Origin: Pseudomonas sp. B21-015
GTDB lineage: Bacteria > Pseudomonadota > Gammaproteobacteria > Pseudomonadales > Pseudomonadaceae
Direction: 5' to 3'
Assembly: GCF_024749285.1 (NCBI RefSeq)
Contig: NZ_CP087196.1
Location: 806,001 to 870,000, forward strand
Length of the DNA stretch: 64,000 bases
A program made the translations under genes and the position numbers. Below the pieces are notes generated by a model that was not told the DNA's origin, did no database searches, and saw only the letters and a program-made list of their open reading frames with translations. This document shows, one piece after another, positions 63,679 to 64,000 of the stretch (its first letter is position 1; each line of letters opens with the position of its first letter).

Positions 63679-64000
63679 ATGATTTCAATGCAAGTAATGC
63701 GTGGCTGGGCGACTCGATACGCACCGTGGGTCGGCCTGGTAGGCATCCTTGGTTCCGCGCAGGAAGCGTTGGCCGGCGATTACGAAGGCTCACCCCAGGT
63801 GGCCGAGTTCGTCGGTGAAATGACCCGCGACTACGGCTTTGCCGGTGAACAGCTGATGGGCGTGTTCCGCGAAGCCGAGCGCAAGCAGTCGATTCTGGAC
63901 GCGATTTCCAAACCCGCCGAACGCGTCAAACAGTGGAAAGAATACCGTCCAATGTTCATCACCGACGCGCGCATCGCCCGTGGTGTGGACTTCTGGCGTC
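63679..64000 (+). CDS. mltB: Membrane-bound lytic murein transglycosylase B, N-terminal part
   Basis: The gene continues beyond the window. The ATG at 63679 follows AATAAGGTG; ATG at 63688 is an alternative. The signal-like N-terminus ends near EALAGDYEG, and the following VAEFVGEMTRDYGFAGEQLM matches MltB (GH103 family). It cleaves glycan strands to 1,6-anhydromuramyl products. Following rodA closely, it completes the cell-elongation block. Confidence 0.92.
   Translation, partial: MISMQVMRGWATRYAPWVGLVGILGSAQEALAGDYEGSPQVAEFVGEMTRDYGFAGEQLMGVFREAERKQSILDAISKPAERVKQWKEYRPMFITDARIARGVDFWR

Overview
The window is a stretch of a Pseudomonas chromosome, most likely from the P. fluorescens group. 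Evidence for this is the block proA-nadD-rsfS-rlmH-mrdA-rodA-mltB, the linkage of mpl with ubiX, an aerobic ethanolamine locus (eutBC, permease, ExaC-type dehydrogenase, sigma-54 activator), high GC codon use, and many REP-like intergenic inverted repeats. No tRNA, rRNA or CRISPR array was seen.

Layout. 1-4.9 kb: the 3' end of an alpha-2-macroglobulin/DUF2300/DUF2135 envelope operon (yfaS-yfaQ-yfaP type). 4.9-13.2 kb: a relic of a DUF1016 nuclease gene, then a MocR-type regulator facing a seven-gene minus-strand cluster. That cluster holds a short-chain dehydrogenase, an unrecognised 399-aa protein, a membrane desaturase, a 2-oxoglutarate/Fe(II) oxygenase, an EamA exporter, a methyltransferase and a 97-aa protein, and looks like a small-molecule pathway. 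13.2-22.7 kb: a low-GC accessory segment with outward-facing right ends of one IS3-family element at both edges (a 302-bp fragment on the left, a full 1,243-bp copy on the right). It carries a 60-aa peptide gene, two tandem haem-oxygenase-like diiron-type proteins that each have an extra N-terminal domain, a class III aminotransferase, an aldehyde dehydrogenase and a convergent peroxiredoxin-like gene. These are followed by relics of an IS66 transposase, an RTX protein and a tyrosine integrase. 22.7-35.5 kb: two hypothetical genes, then an orphan type VI secretion cargo island (hcp, vgrG, rhs with an HNH-type toxin tip, a DUF4265 immunity gene, paar, an orphan immunity-like gene and a broken paar copy), closed by an intact tyrosine integrase. 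35.5-64 kb: ordinary chromosome with a LexA/S24-like repressor, ppa, mtfA, DedA, an acetyltransferase, the ethanolamine catabolic locus, mpl-ubiX, a MORN/caspase-like lipoprotein, a MaoC-like hydratase, an LrgAB pair, a Lon-N protein, a DedA-PAP2 fusion, mpg, and the proA-to-mltB cell-envelope block.

How the genes work together. Ethanolamine enters through the APC permease, EutBC cleaves it to acetaldehyde and ammonia, and the ExaC-type dehydrogenase oxidises the acetaldehyde. Two good sigma-54 promoter matches lie in front of the permease and dehydrogenase genes, next to the sigma-54 activator. In the T6SS island, Hcp, VgrG and PAAR would carry the Rhs toxin out, while the DUF4265 protein would protect the producer.

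The best candidate for an undescribed system is the segment at 13.9-20.0 kb: a short peptide followed by translationally coupled twin diiron-type enzymes and an aminotransferase, on an IS-bounded element. I read it as a possible ribosomal-peptide or small-metabolite pathway. That function is inference. The MocR-linked cluster at 5.3-12.9 kb is the second candidate.
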